IMG/VR virus record: IMGVR_UViG_3300005935_000016
Coordinates: 1-55,295 of that record
Source: a virus
DNA length: 55,295 bases
Strand: one strand, 5' to 3'
Positions 24,968 through 33,642 of the stretch are shown in pieces. Positions within the stretch are counted from its first letter, which is position 1. Each line of letters starts with the position of its first letter. A program made the position numbers and the translations under genes. The notes under the pieces are model-generated. The model ran no database searches. It was not told the DNA's origin and was given only the letters and a program-made list of their open reading frames with translations.

Positions 24968-26561
24968 CTTCTAATTTTTCTTCTGGTAACATCAACTTAG
25001 CTTCATCATTATCAGCGCCATTTTCTGGTTCTGAAATAACAACTCCAAATGCAGTTAATACATCATATTCTGAAGTACCAACATTATTACCATTATAAGT
25101 CAAGTCGTCTGCTTCTGCATCTTCTTCTTCAAGTCCAAATCTTTCTTCTGAAGCATCTGCGTTAACTACAATAACATTTCCATCTTCGTCTGTTAATGAA
25201 ACTGCACCTTCTAAGTCGAAAGCCAATTCATAAACAACACCATCAAGATCAATTGTTGCGGTTAAATCAGTTAAAACAACATAATCGTTGTCTTCTTCAT
25301 AGTATAAACTTGTACCATCTGAGTAGATAACATTAACATTTTCGTCATCAACTTCTAAAACATCGTCGTCTGCTGAGATTGCTGTTACTTGAACGTCAAC
25401 TCCAGCTACATCGATTTCGTCGAAGTAAATTTCTAGTTCCACGTAATCAACTTCGCTAACTGAATCTAAACACAATGTAATATATTCGTTAGGGAAAGAT
25501 AGACATTCTGAAACTGCTAATGCTGTAACATCTGAATCTAATTTGTTAAATTTCTCATCTAATGCTAATGAAATACTTAATAAGTTAGTTCCATCGTCTT
25601 CAATGTTCCATTCCCACATTTCTGCTTCATCTAAATAGTCACCAGATTCGATTGTCTGTTTAGCACTTTCACCTAAAATCAACATAGCTGAACTATCTGA
25701 TTTAGTGTCTTTGTTAAATAAACTTTCGACGTAAACTGTAAGACCATTAACTGTTTCAGTTTGACCCTCGCTTACTATTTCTGTTAAACCATCAACATCG
25801 ATAACAACTGCTGAAGAACCAACATCAATTAAAGTTAGTGTTTTTTCTTCTACTGTTACTGTATCATCGACAGTTACATAATTAGACTCTGTTCCAAGGT
25901 ATGTTAACTCACCAGATTCTGCGTTTACTATTTCCATATCAATTCCTAATACTGAGATTGATAACGGTGTTTCATCGCTAATATCTGTTAGAGCAACATC
26001 ATCTTCAAATGTGTAAACATATGAAACGGTGTCTCTTACTGAACCAACTAAATATGGATCAGCTCCAAATTCGTCTTCGAAATCTGCATTTCCTGAATAA
26101 GCAACGAATAAATCGTCACCTAATACCACAGACTCTTTTACTTCTATTTCTTCATCATCAAAGGTAATTTTTCCATCGTATAATACAGCTAACTCATTAT
26201 CATCTAATGTTTTAGAAATACTATCACCAAGTGAATACTCCTTTGTATATTCAACAACTTCATCGGTCTCTTCTGTTTCTGTCACTTCATCTGTTGTTGC
26301 ATCGTCGGTCACCTCATCGGTTACCGGTTCTGTTTCTTCGGAAGTTTCTTCTTCTTCTGAAACTTGATTTTCTACTAGTTGTGTATACTCATCAGAGTTT
26401 TTATATTCATCTATTGAGGATTCTGCTGCATTTGCGATCGCGTCACTTAGCTGATCTTCTGTGTATGTAACTTCTTGTTCTGTACATCCACTGATCATAG
26501 CCATAGCCAAAAGCAAAACAACGATTCCAACAATTGTGAATTTTGTTTTTTTTGTAGACAT
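24945..26561 (-). CDS. Lipoprotein resembling DPANN S-layer-like proteins
   Basis: 538 aa. A lipoprotein-type signal (VGIVVLLLAMAMISGC, lipobox Cys26) is followed by a coiled acidic segment and a Glu/Thr/Asp-rich linker to about residue 110. Then come beta-rich repeats with SLGDSISKTL, DGKITFDD, ADPYLVGSVRDT, TVEEKTLTLIDVGSSAVVID, QTETVNGLTVYVESLF and DEAEMWEWNIEDDG. This order closely matches my recollection of S-layer-like proteins in Woesearchaeota and Pacearchaeota. SD GGAGG precedes the ATG. It should be exported and anchored on the infected cell. It could mask receptors against superinfection or alter the host coat; the role is inferred. Strongly acidic overall. Confidence 0.8.
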   Translation of the reverse strand: MSTKKTKFTIVGIVVLLLAMAMISGCTEQEVTYTEDQLSDAIANAAESSIDEYKNSDEYTQLVENQVSEEEETSEETEPVTDEVTDDATTDEVTETEETDEVVEYTKEYSLGDSISKTLDDNELAVLYDGKITFDDEEIEVKESVVLGDDLFVAYSGNADFEDEFGADPYLVGSVRDTVSYVYTFEDDVALTDISDETPLSISVLGIDMEIVNAESGELTYLGTESNYVTVDDTVTVEEKTLTLIDVGSSAVVIDVDGLTEIVSEGQTETVNGLTVYVESLFNKDTKSDSSAMLILGESAKQTIESGDYLDEAEMWEWNIEDDGTNLLSISLALDEKFNKLDSDVTALAVSECLSFPNEYITLCLDSVSEVDYVELEIYFDEIDVAGVDVQVTAISADDDVLEVDDENVNVIYSDGTSLYYEEDNDYVVLTDLTATIDLDGVVYELAFDLEGAVSLTDEDGNVIVVNADASEERFGLEEEDAEADDLTYNGNNVGTSEYDVLTAFGVVISEPENGADNDEAKLMLPEEKLEVTLKIQA

Positions 26562-26584
26562 TTTATAGCCTCCTGTGTATTTTT

Positions 26585-26638
26585 GTATAGTAATAACTAT
26601 ACTTTGTTATTTATAAACTTTATTATTTATAAAAATTA
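26585..26638 (-). promoter_or_regulatory. Promoter with two TATA boxes and an operator-like palindrome
   Basis: On the - strand, two TTTATAAATAA-type boxes (about 26624-26636 and 26607-26617) precede the lipoprotein gene. GTATAG-TAATAA-CTATAC (26585-26602), a perfect 6-bp inverted repeat, sits just downstream of the second box, where a repressor would block initiation. SD GGAGG and ATG follow. Confidence 0.5.
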
Positions 26639-26645
26639 TATAATT

Positions 26646-26855
26646 TTAGTACAGTTTTATTGCACTACTTGTTTTCATTCTTAATAAGACATTTCCAACG
26701 ATCATTACGATACTAAATATTTGTAATGCTACGCCTGAAAGTAATCCTGAATCGATTAATGCGGTTGCTACTGTTGCGATTGCAGCTAAAACATTAAACC
26801 AAAACGTCCAACTTTCCCATATCTTTTTAACTATAACTTCTTCTTTTTTTGCCAT
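26646..26855 (-). CDS. Holin-like small membrane protein
   Basis: 69 aa. Two predicted membrane helices (about 18-34 and 41-57) after a charged N-terminus with WESWTFWFNVLAAIA, ending in a basic tail. This WTFWFN pattern is common in small phage membrane proteins annotated as holins. Strong SD (GGAGGAA). Neighbours suggest a lysis group. Confidence 0.65.
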   Translation of the reverse strand: MAKKEEVIVKKIWESWTFWFNVLAAIATVATALIDSGLLSGVALQIFSIVMIVGNVLLRMKTSSAIKLY

Positions 26856-26868
26856 TATTATTCCTCCA

Positions 26869-27111
26869 TCATATTACTGATTGAATTATTACAACCACAA
26901 CGGATGTGAACACTGCTGTTACGACACCAGTAGTGCCGATAATTTTAGCTAATTTTAAACTATTAGTTTTAATTTCCCGTTCGTGTTCTGCAACTTTACC
27001 GTTAAGTTGTTTTAGATGTTCACCAATGTTTTTCATTTCATTCTTAATAACTGCGACATCTGTCGTCAAGTTTATTAACATATCTTTGTTTGTCATTCCA
27101 CTGTTTCTCAT
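26869..27111 (-). CDS. XhlA-like membrane-associated protein (holin accessory)
   Basis: 80 aa. N-terminal heptad region (about 12-50, VAVIKNEMKNIGEHLKQLNG) and one C-terminal membrane span (GVVTAVFTSVVVVIIQSVI) match the shape of haemolysin XhlA-type proteins of phage lysis modules. SD GGAGA at 9 bases. Confidence 0.65.
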   Translation of the reverse strand: MRNSGMTNKDMLINLTTDVAVIKNEMKNIGEHLKQLNGKVAEHEREIKTNSLKLAKIIGTTGVVTAVFTSVVVVIIQSVI

Positions 27112-27123
27112 TTTTTGCGTCTC

Positions 27124-27873
27124 CTATATTAAAGTACTTTTTTGTGCCCACGAATATTCGTTGTTAAACGTCCACCAGATATCTTTATATTTTTTCATAT
27201 CATTGTGTGGGACTTTTTTAAATGATTTCACACTTTCATTATACCAATAACACCAATCTAATACATACCATTGATCGTCATCGGCTAAATAAATTACATA
27301 TGCGTGACCGACTTGTTTCTTTTTGTTACTTGGATTCTCAACGAAACCACAACATACCTTTACCCGGTAACTCGGTACACCAGCAATCAACATCATACTA
27401 GCTAACAATAATGCACCATCTTCACAATCGCCCTTTTTAGTTTGATAAGTTTCTTCTGGTGTTTGCCAATATTCTGCCTGTTTATGAGTAACGAAATCGC
27501 CAACATATGTTAAACGTTTTTTAACGTATTTTAACATACCTAACGCGGTATCGTCGTGTGTTTGTTTTTGTTTACTTTTAGACAATTTGTCTAATATATG
27601 TGATTTGTTAAATATTAAATTTCTTACATCTGCAGTTAACTTGCTTGAAACACTGTATGTAATACTATTCTTTTTCCATTTATTATTCCAATCATTAGCA
27701 ATTTTTTCTAGTTGTGTTTTACTAGTTAAAACCAGTAATTCACTGACAAGTTTACTATTTTCGCTAGACAACTTTTCAACTTCTAATAATGAATCATCAT
27801 ATAACTGTTGTTCTTCATCGAACACCAAATCGTAAATCGTTTGTTTTATTTTATGTATTAAGAGTTGTTTCAT
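27124..27873 (-). CDS. Transglutaminase-like cysteine protein, candidate cell-wall peptidase
   Basis: 249 aa. Helical N-terminus (1-100), then a transglutaminase core with C150 (KKGDCEDGALLLASM), H190 (VGHAYVIYL) and D206 (YVLDWCYWY) as the Cys-His-Asp triad. Archaeal virus enzymes of this fold include pseudomurein endoisopeptidases. Next to two holin-like genes, a role in host envelope opening is plausible. Transglutaminase-like proteins also occur in tails, and this gene directly follows the fibre gene, so a virion role remains possible. No signal peptide. Confidence 0.75.
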   Translation of the reverse strand: MKQLLIHKIKQTIYDLVFDEEQQLYDDSLLEVEKLSSENSKLVSELLVLTSKTQLEKIANDWNNKWKKNSITYSVSSKLTADVRNLIFNKSHILDKLSKSKQKQTHDDTALGMLKYVKKRLTYVGDFVTHKQAEYWQTPEETYQTKKGDCEDGALLLASMMLIAGVPSYRVKVCCGFVENPSNKKKQVGHAYVIYLADDDQWYVLDWCYWYNESVKSFKKVPHNDMKKYKDIWWTFNNEYSWAQKSTLI

Positions 27874-27874
27874 T

Positions 27875-28936
27875 TTATTTGTTACTCGTGTCTATGTTGT
27901 ACACGTACCCCATGCACGAAAAACCTTCGTCTGCTGGCGTTGTCACGACTATTTTCCATGATGCACTTGTGCCAGTCGTCGAAAAATAATGTGGTCGTTC
28001 TAGTACAGAAGTCTCGAAGTCACTATCGTTCGCGCTAAGGCTAAGAGTCATGTTAGTGTATGCTGAATTAGTATACCCAGTCGTAATGTTTGGAAAAAAC
28101 AATGCTGAGTATGCTGTGTCAGTGTTAACCAACGTTTGTCCAGTTACTTGTATTGTACCAGTTACTCCGCCACCTTGAACATACCGTACTTCTAACACCT
28201 GCATTGAAGCCGTTTGTGCTGCACCAACATTAGTTTGTACTCCAATAAAATATGTTGCACCAAGTCCCGACAAGTCTACTGCGCCAGACCAAGCTGACCA
28301 TTCTGTTCCTGCAGTCGAAAATGAACGATAGTATGCGTTCTCTGTTGCTGCATCATAATAAATTTCGTATAATGTGTTAGAAGTTACACTTGAGAATATT
28401 GTGCTATAAGACGACGGTCCATCTGCTGCGATAATTCTTCCAGTACCGCCAGATGTTGTTACTGTCCCAACATGAATGAATACTGTACAATCTCCGTCAG
28501 TTAACTTGAAATCTGTTACTGAACCATCAGAAAATACTGTATTGTTTGCACTACCAACTGCCGGCAAAGCTTCAGAAGATATCGTTAATATTCCACCACT
28601 TACAGTAGTAGTGTTTGATCCATCTGATACAGCAGCTTGTGAATTTGTCCACAACGTTGTATCTAATGCAACGCCAGGGAATGTGTCATACAAGTTTGCA
28701 ATGTATGTTACACCATAATCTGAACCGGCATTGACAGAATCTCCACTATCATAATCTTCTGAACCGTTTCTTACTAAAATTGAATATTGTCCACTTTCTT
28801 CTCTATCAGACTCTGCGTCAATTAACCATTTTAAAGCAACACCTCTAAAGTTAGATCCTATAGTATCTAAAATCCTGTCTATGTCCGCGGCATAAAATAT
28901 TTCGCCGTCAGTTTTTGGTAAATCTCCAGCAGCCAT
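27875..28936 (-). CDS. Tail fibre-like protein
   Basis: 353 aa, beta-rich and Ser/Thr/Gly-rich, without signal peptide. The N-terminus (TDGEIFYAADIDRILDTIG) resembles fibre attachment regions. A central part (about 80-255, VALDTTLWTN, GILTIS, YEIYYDAATENAYYR) looks like a concanavalin-type lectin sandwich. Likely binds host glycans. It sits after the baseplate genes, where receptor-binding proteins usually are. Confidence 0.7.
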   Translation of the reverse strand: MAAGDLPKTDGEIFYAADIDRILDTIGSNFRGVALKWLIDAESDREESGQYSILVRNGSEDYDSGDSVNAGSDYGVTYIANLYDTFPGVALDTTLWTNSQAAVSDGSNTTTVSGGILTISSEALPAVGSANNTVFSDGSVTDFKLTDGDCTVFIHVGTVTTSGGTGRIIAADGPSSYSTIFSSVTSNTLYEIYYDAATENAYYRSFSTAGTEWSAWSGAVDLSGLGATYFIGVQTNVGAAQTASMQVLEVRYVQGGGVTGTIQVTGQTLVNTDTAYSALFFPNITTGYTNSAYTNMTLSLSANDSDFETSVLERPHYFSTTGTSASWKIVVTTPADEGFSCMGYVYNIDTSNK

Positions 28937-28979
28937 TTTAAATCGTATCTCCTGTTGTATAATTATTTTTTATCATTAT

Positions 28980-29234
28980 TTATTCTCCTATTTCGAAGTG
29001 TGGTCTTAATTCACCATTTACTTCTTTTGTCATCAAATCGTTTCTTAAATTTAATATTGAACATAATTCCCTAACCCTTCCAGCCATTTCTTGTTGATTC
29101 ATTACTATAATGTGTCCAATACCATACATACTTGCAGACCATGGATAGTCTTTAGCTTCTAATTCGTTGAATACGCCAATATAACTACCAAGCTTGCAAT
29201 GTAATATTTTTTTATTTTTTTCGTCGATTTCCAT
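28980..29234 (-). CDS. Hypothetical protein, 84 aa, in the baseplate region
   Basis: I choose ATG 29234 (MEIDEKNKK), adjacent to the preceding stop. Small alpha/beta protein with HIIVMNQQEMAGRVRELCSI. No family recognised. Possibly a small tail component or chaperone. Confidence 0.6.
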   Translation of the reverse strand: MEIDEKNKKILHCKLGSYIGVFNELEAKDYPWSASMYGIGHIIVMNQQEMAGRVRELCSILNLRNDLMTKEVNGELRPHFEIGE

Positions 29235-29235
29235 T

Positions 29236-29598
29236 TTAATATATTTGAAATGTGATTTGTACTTGTAATTCGTTAGTGCCGTCAAAATTTATTCCAACAA
29301 AACCTTCGTAATTCCACAACGTTCCACTTAACGATGCTCCGCTGCTAAATATTCCTATTTCTGATATTGATGTTCCGCTTAGATCGATAGCTGCAAAGTC
29401 TGTCGTGTAAGTAACATTTTTTTGTATTGATGAATCTGTCGATGCGAATGCATTTCTCTGATATTCGTTGTCTAATAAAACTGTAGATGGCGAAAACGCA
29501 ACGCTACCACTACCCAACGCACAATACGCCGGTCTATTAACCACTGAACCAGATAACAATAAAGCTAACCCGCTTAGTCCTGAATCTACTATTCCCAT
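29236..29598 (-). CDS. Tail/baseplate protein, fibre-attachment type
   Basis: 120 aa. ALGSGSVAFSPSTVLLDNEY, then YTTDFAAIDLSGTSISEIGI and LWNYEGF follow the pattern of short phage tail proteins that join fibres to the baseplate (new phage value followed by GIF strand). Overlaps its upstream neighbour by one base. Confidence 0.65.
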   Translation of the reverse strand: MGIVDSGLSGLALLLSGSVVNRPAYCALGSGSVAFSPSTVLLDNEYQRNAFASTDSSIQKNVTYTTDFAAIDLSGTSISEIGIFSSGASLSGTLWNYEGFVGINFDGTNELQVQITFQIY

Positions 29599-31130
29599 TA
29601 TGTTTCTCCTCCACTTACTTGAAAAGCATAACTTTTAGCAAAGCTTCCCGCCAAGTATGGTTGTGTCCCAGTAACGACTCCAAGTCGGCCGTTGTCTGGG
29701 TGTGCTAATATAAACTTACTACCGATATCCCACGTTTGTGCTGTCCATGAGCTAACGATAAAACCAAAACTACCAGTTCCCGTTTTTAATCTAGTGATGA
29801 CATCAGCCGAGTTTACATCAGCTGCTTGTAATTTTTTAACATCTAAAATCAACTGTTTTAAAGTATCGACAACATCTTTCAACGTGTTGCTAACTGTTAC
29901 TTTTATAACTGATTCCGAAAATACTGTAGTTGAATTGAATTGATATTTAACTGATGTCATTGTTAACACTTCGTTAGAAACATTGTGGTATGGTAAATTT
30001 ACAACCGCTGTCTCTCCCGGTGTTAATAATGAAACACCTTTTAATTGCAAAGTCCCTTCCTTCTTCGGATCTTTGTTTAATGATAACTGACTTTGTACTA
30101 TATCGATCGCTGTGTTAGGATCTTCTATATTATTATCTTGAATTACTTTACTACGTTTGCCATACTGTGAAATACTGGATTCATCCTGACCTTGTTTAAT
30201 TATTGGTGAATTTCTATAATAGTCCATTGTTATCGTATCACCAGAAGGTGGCATGTTATCGCTAGCAACTGTTCCAGACGTAAATATAATCAATTTATCA
30301 TTAAAACTTACCAAATATTGTTCAGTTGAACCAGGTACTGATACCATTTCGAAAACACCACCAGTAAAGATACTACCAGCAACATCGATTGTTGTATTGT
30401 ATGGACTATATTTTAAAGTGTATTCTGAACCAGCTCCATCTGAAGTAAATATTTCTCGTATCGCCGTTAAAGTCGAACCGCCGAAAACCCAAACATCGTT
30501 ATATATTTCGTTTCCAGATGTTTTGAATTTAGCATTCAACGTGTTAGTATTATTAAAAGTTAATCCGCTAGATGTCGTTTCATTTTCTTCGAAGTGTAAA
30601 TCATTATCGTCATCTACATAAAATTTGAAATTAGATAATTCAGCTAATTGTTCCAAAGCATCATAGACGCTTATGTTTGAAAATGTAATTCGTTCTAATG
30701 TAGTAGTAGTTGTGTTGACATTAACTCTAGTCAAACCACCTGTAACGTATTTATCGAAAATATCTATAACAGTCAAACTAACTTCTTGAGTATTATAAAC
30801 TTCGGGTTCGACTAAATTATCCATCAATCTTGACGTTCCATAATCCAAACCGCTAATAGTTAATATTTCAGTGTTTGGTTTCCCAGTATATTTAATATCT
30901 CTAATGATTGCCGTGATGATCGTCTGTGTTGGTGGAGTAACATCTTCTTCTGCTTTGATTGTTAGTTGTTCTCCAACTGTAAACTCATCATCATATATAC
31001 CATCGAAATTATCGAAATCTATTGACCATGTTGATGCTGCACTAAAGTCCGATGTTTTTTTAGTTACCTTAATGTTTTTAGCATCCGGGTATTCTGTACC
31101 ACCTTTATCAATTAGAGTATATATAACCAT
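29598..31130 (-). CDS. Baseplate hub / tail-associated protein
   Basis: 510 aa, beta-rich. The first about 330 residues (FDNFDGIYDDEFTVGEQLTI, ISGLDYGTSRLMDNLV, DIFDKYVT, SVYDALEQLAELSNFKFYVD) resemble phage hub proteins of the gp27/Tal type. It directly follows the tape measure, the usual place for this gene. The C-terminus contains a short helical part and a Gly/Ser strand region. Confidence 0.75.
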   Translation of the reverse strand: MVIYTLIDKGGTEYPDAKNIKVTKKTSDFSAASTWSIDFDNFDGIYDDEFTVGEQLTIKAEEDVTPPTQTIITAIIRDIKYTGKPNTEILTISGLDYGTSRLMDNLVEPEVYNTQEVSLTVIDIFDKYVTGGLTRVNVNTTTTTLERITFSNISVYDALEQLAELSNFKFYVDDDNDLHFEENETTSSGLTFNNTNTLNAKFKTSGNEIYNDVWVFGGSTLTAIREIFTSDGAGSEYTLKYSPYNTTIDVAGSIFTGGVFEMVSVPGSTEQYLVSFNDKLIIFTSGTVASDNMPPSGDTITMDYYRNSPIIKQGQDESSISQYGKRSKVIQDNNIEDPNTAIDIVQSQLSLNKDPKKEGTLQLKGVSLLTPGETAVVNLPYHNVSNEVLTMTSVKYQFNSTTVFSESVIKVTVSNTLKDVVDTLKQLILDVKKLQAADVNSADVITRLKTGTGSFGFIVSSWTAQTWDIGSKFILAHPDNGRLGVVTGTQPYLAGSFAKSYAFQVSGGET

Positions 31131-31131
31131 T

Positions 31132-33027
31132 TTAGTATGAAATCATCGTGCTAAGTTTTGATTGTAATGCTTCTGCCACTACGTCTGCGTCTAACCCGTT
31201 GACATTTTCAATTTGTACCATCACACTCATACCACTTAAATCACTCTGGTTTGGTTCTGATAATTGAAAATTGTCTGGAGATGTTTGTAAAAGTTGTTCA
31301 GTATCGCCACCTTGTAATAAATTGCCCGCTTGTTGTACCATCACACTCATACCACTTAAATCACTCTGGTTTGGTTCTAATAATTGAAAATTGTCTGGAG
31401 TTGTTTGTAAAAGTTGTTCAGTATCGCCACCTTGTAATAAATTGCCCGCTTGTTGACCAAGACCACTCATGCCGAGTGTCGCCACATTAAGACTTGTTGC
31501 TGGTATTGATTCTGAAAAAGTACCAAGAAAACTGTCAGATAACATATCGTTTATGTCTTTAATAATATCATAAACGTCTGTTAAAGCATCGGAAACGATT
31601 GCTAATGCATCTGCTAATAAAACAAATAAAGATAAAATATCTTCTAAATATCCACTTTCTATTAAAATGTTCACCATTCCCACAAAACTTTCTAGTATAT
31701 TTCCAGTAAATGTTGCCATGTTAGAAAACAATGATGTAATATCGTCCTTATTATCAATCAAAAAATTAAACATTTTTTCAGTAGTTTCTTTTAATAACTC
31801 CCAATCCAACTCTTCAACAAATGTTGTAGCAGTATCAGTCACTGTTTGTAATGCCCCTGCAAATGTATCCATTAATCCAGTGAATACTTCACTTTCAGTT
31901 ATTGTATTTATAAGAGTTTGAAATTTTTCAGTCAATGGGGTAATTACTGGTAATAACTCAGTAAGAATAGAATCACCAATGTCAGTCATTGCGCTTCCAA
32001 TTGTATTCTTCATTTGGTTAAACAAATTTTCCGATGTCCCAGACATAATTTCGAATTGTGATTGTGCCATACCAGTCGAATCTGAAACACTTTCTATAGA
32101 TGCCGCAACGTCGTCGGACGCCGCTCCTAAAAGTGGTAATACAGCTCTTAATGCTTCTTCAGAATTAAACAATTTAGCCAATGATTCTGTGTCGTCACCA
32201 ACAACATCGGCCAATGATTCTAATGTTCCAACAAGACCCAATTCTTCAATTGCTGCTTGTCCAGATTCAAAGCCTAGAAATTCTAACGCCTCTTGCATTT
32301 CTTTAGTCGGCTTAATTAATTTAGTAAGTGTAGAATTTAATGCAGTTGCTGCTTGTTCGGGACTTGCCATTACTTTAGTCAATCCAGCGAAAATTCCCGC
32401 TGTTTCTTCTAATGAAACTCCCATCTCACCAGCACTAGCAGAAACTCTTGGGAATGCACTAGCCAGTTGATCCATCGTAGTTTGACCCGCAGCTACTGTT
32501 GCTGCGAATACATCAAATACTCTACCAGAATCTTCAGCCTCTATACCGAACGCAGCCATAGTTTTTGTACTTGCTTCGATAACAGAAGATAATTCAGCTG
32601 AACCACCTATAGATGCTTTAGTCGCTTCTTCTAAAAATGCAGTAGCTGTTGCAGTATCTGTAATACCAGCGGAAACAGTTTGATACAAACCAGCAGCCGC
32701 TTCTAACTCTCCACCGGCTAATCCAAATTCAGATGCTAAACTCTGTGTCGAGTTAGCTAATGCTTCCATGTCTTCATCAGTTCCGACTAGCAATGTTTCT
32801 ACATTAGACATCGATGTTTCAAAACTAGCAGCACTTTTCACTGCTTCGACTCCGAATATGGTTGCTGCAACACCGACAGCGGCAAATGCAGTTCCAACAG
32901 ATAATGCAGCGGTTGAAAAACTTTTCATACTCGATTCTGCTGAATTAAAAGTAGAACTAAAGTTATCGACAGCGTTGATTAAAATATTAACACTAGCAGC
33001 TCCACCAAATGCACCTAAACTTACCAT
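31132..33027 (-). CDS. Tail tape measure protein (TP901 type)
   Basis: 631 aa. The conserved TP901 core is clear: FETSMSNVETLLVGTDEDM, ALANSTQSLASEFGL, AAGLYQTVSAGI, FDVFAATVAAGQTTMDQLAS, FPRVSASAGEMGVSLEET and FAGLTKVMASPEQAATALNS. Hydrophobic segments near 45-62 and 420-440 are usual. Ala/Ser/Thr-rich helices set tail length. At the C-terminus a 40-residue unit is duplicated. Its ATG overlaps the stop of the frameshifted chaperone (TAATG). The size implies a rather short tail. Confidence 0.92.
   Translation of the reverse strand: MVSLGAFGGAASVNILINAVDNFSSTFNSAESSMKSFSTAALSVGTAFAAVGVAATIFGVEAVKSAASFETSMSNVETLLVGTDEDMEALANSTQSLASEFGLAGGELEAAAGLYQTVSAGITDTATATAFLEEATKASIGGSAELSSVIEASTKTMAAFGIEAEDSGRVFDVFAATVAAGQTTMDQLASAFPRVSASAGEMGVSLEETAGIFAGLTKVMASPEQAATALNSTLTKLIKPTKEMQEALEFLGFESGQAAIEELGLVGTLESLADVVGDDTESLAKLFNSEEALRAVLPLLGAASDDVAASIESVSDSTGMAQSQFEIMSGTSENLFNQMKNTIGSAMTDIGDSILTELLPVITPLTEKFQTLINTITESEVFTGLMDTFAGALQTVTDTATTFVEELDWELLKETTEKMFNFLIDNKDDITSLFSNMATFTGNILESFVGMVNILIESGYLEDILSLFVLLADALAIVSDALTDVYDIIKDINDMLSDSFLGTFSESIPATSLNVATLGMSGLGQQAGNLLQGGDTEQLLQTTPDNFQLLEPNQSDLSGMSVMVQQAGNLLQGGDTEQLLQTSPDNFQLSEPNQSDLSGMSVMVQIENVNGLDADVVAEALQSKLSTMISY
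31214..31453 (-). repeat. Tandem 120-bp duplication in the tape measure gene
   Basis: Two adjacent copies of 120 bp (40 codons) differ at only about two positions. The protein unit contains QQAGNLLQGGDTEQLLQ and EPNQSDLSGMSVMVQ. Such near identity means a recent duplication in frame. Confidence 0.85.
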
Positions 33028-33601
33028 TATCTTCTTCGTCCTCTTTTTCTTTTAGCTTTGTTTTTCTGTGCTGCTTTTTTCTTTTGTCTAATGTCATCGT
33101 TATGTTGTTTTATTAACACTTCGATTTCCATCATAGTTAACTGCGGTATATTAAAAAAATTATATCCTCGGACATGTAACATAGTTATTAAGTCCGACTC
33201 ATTTTTTATTCTTTTTTTGATTGCACTTCTTTCATCGCTTTATTCAAAACTTCTTTTTTATTACTGTTAAATTTAGATTGTTCCCAACCAGTACTGATTG
33301 CAAAAATCGCTTTAACTATCGCATCGGCAAATTTTGGTTGCATTGATTCAATCTCTGACTCTGTATACTTTGGAGTATGACAGTGTTTTAAAATTAATTC
33401 GTCGTCTTGCGATTTAGACGTGTCTTTTGATTTACTTTCAGCTACAACTCTTTGTAACTCACCCTTTTTTAATGGTATAACCATTATGGTAGGTTTATTG
33501 CCATCGTCGACTTTTAAAGTCTCTAATACTACCTCTTGTGGTAGTAAATTATTGTTTTCGTCTCTTAAAAATAACGTGTCTGTTTTTTCTAATAATGCCA
33601 T
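33027..33601 (-). CDS. Tail assembly chaperone, long frameshift form (G-T type)
   Basis: Read in frame 0 from 33601 to the slip site, then shifted by -1 at A-AAA-AAA-G (33218-33211). The shifted frame adds 61 residues: RIKNESDLITMLHVRGYNFF and on to a basic end RKRGRRR, stopping one base into the tape measure start. The product is about 191 aa. Nearly all long-tailed phages make two chaperone forms this way from the genes before the tape measure. Frame, slip site, position and length all fit. Confidence 0.85.
33206..33601 (-). CDS. Tail assembly chaperone, short form (G type)
   Basis: 131 aa, SD GGAGG before the ATG. Beta N-terminus (DTLFLRDENNNLLPQEVVLE), charged linker, then a helical C-terminal part. 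Ends in QSKKE right after the slippery A run. It binds the tape measure protein during tail assembly together with the longer form. Confidence 0.8.
   Translation of the reverse strand: MALLEKTDTLFLRDENNNLLPQEVVLETLKVDDGNKPTIMVIPLKKGELQRVVAESKSKDTSKSQDDELILKHCHTPKYTESEIESMQPKFADAIVKAIFAISTGWEQSKFNSNKKEVLNKAMKEVQSKKE
33211..33218 (-). other. -1 ribosomal frameshift (slippery) site
   Basis: Sequence A-AAA-AAA-G read on the - strand, with frame-0 codons TCA AAA AAA GAA TAA. Slipping back by one base gives AGA ATA and an open frame to the tape measure. The frame-0 stop lies only one codon downstream. Confidence 0.8.
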
Positions 33602-33614
33602 GTCTTTACCCTCC

Positions 33615-33642
33615 TAAAGATAAAAAAATAAAAAATAAAAAA
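33615..33642 (-). terminator. T-tract after the tail tube gene
   Basis: On the - strand a run almost only of T (with single A's) fills the gap between the tail tube stop and the chaperone SD. It probably reduces read-through, so the tube protein is made in excess. Confidence 0.45.

Noticed and set aside
31979-32470. 163-codon + strand frame opposite the tape measure gene
   Set aside because: Ser/Ala/Asn-rich shadow of the helical tape measure coding sequence with no start signal.
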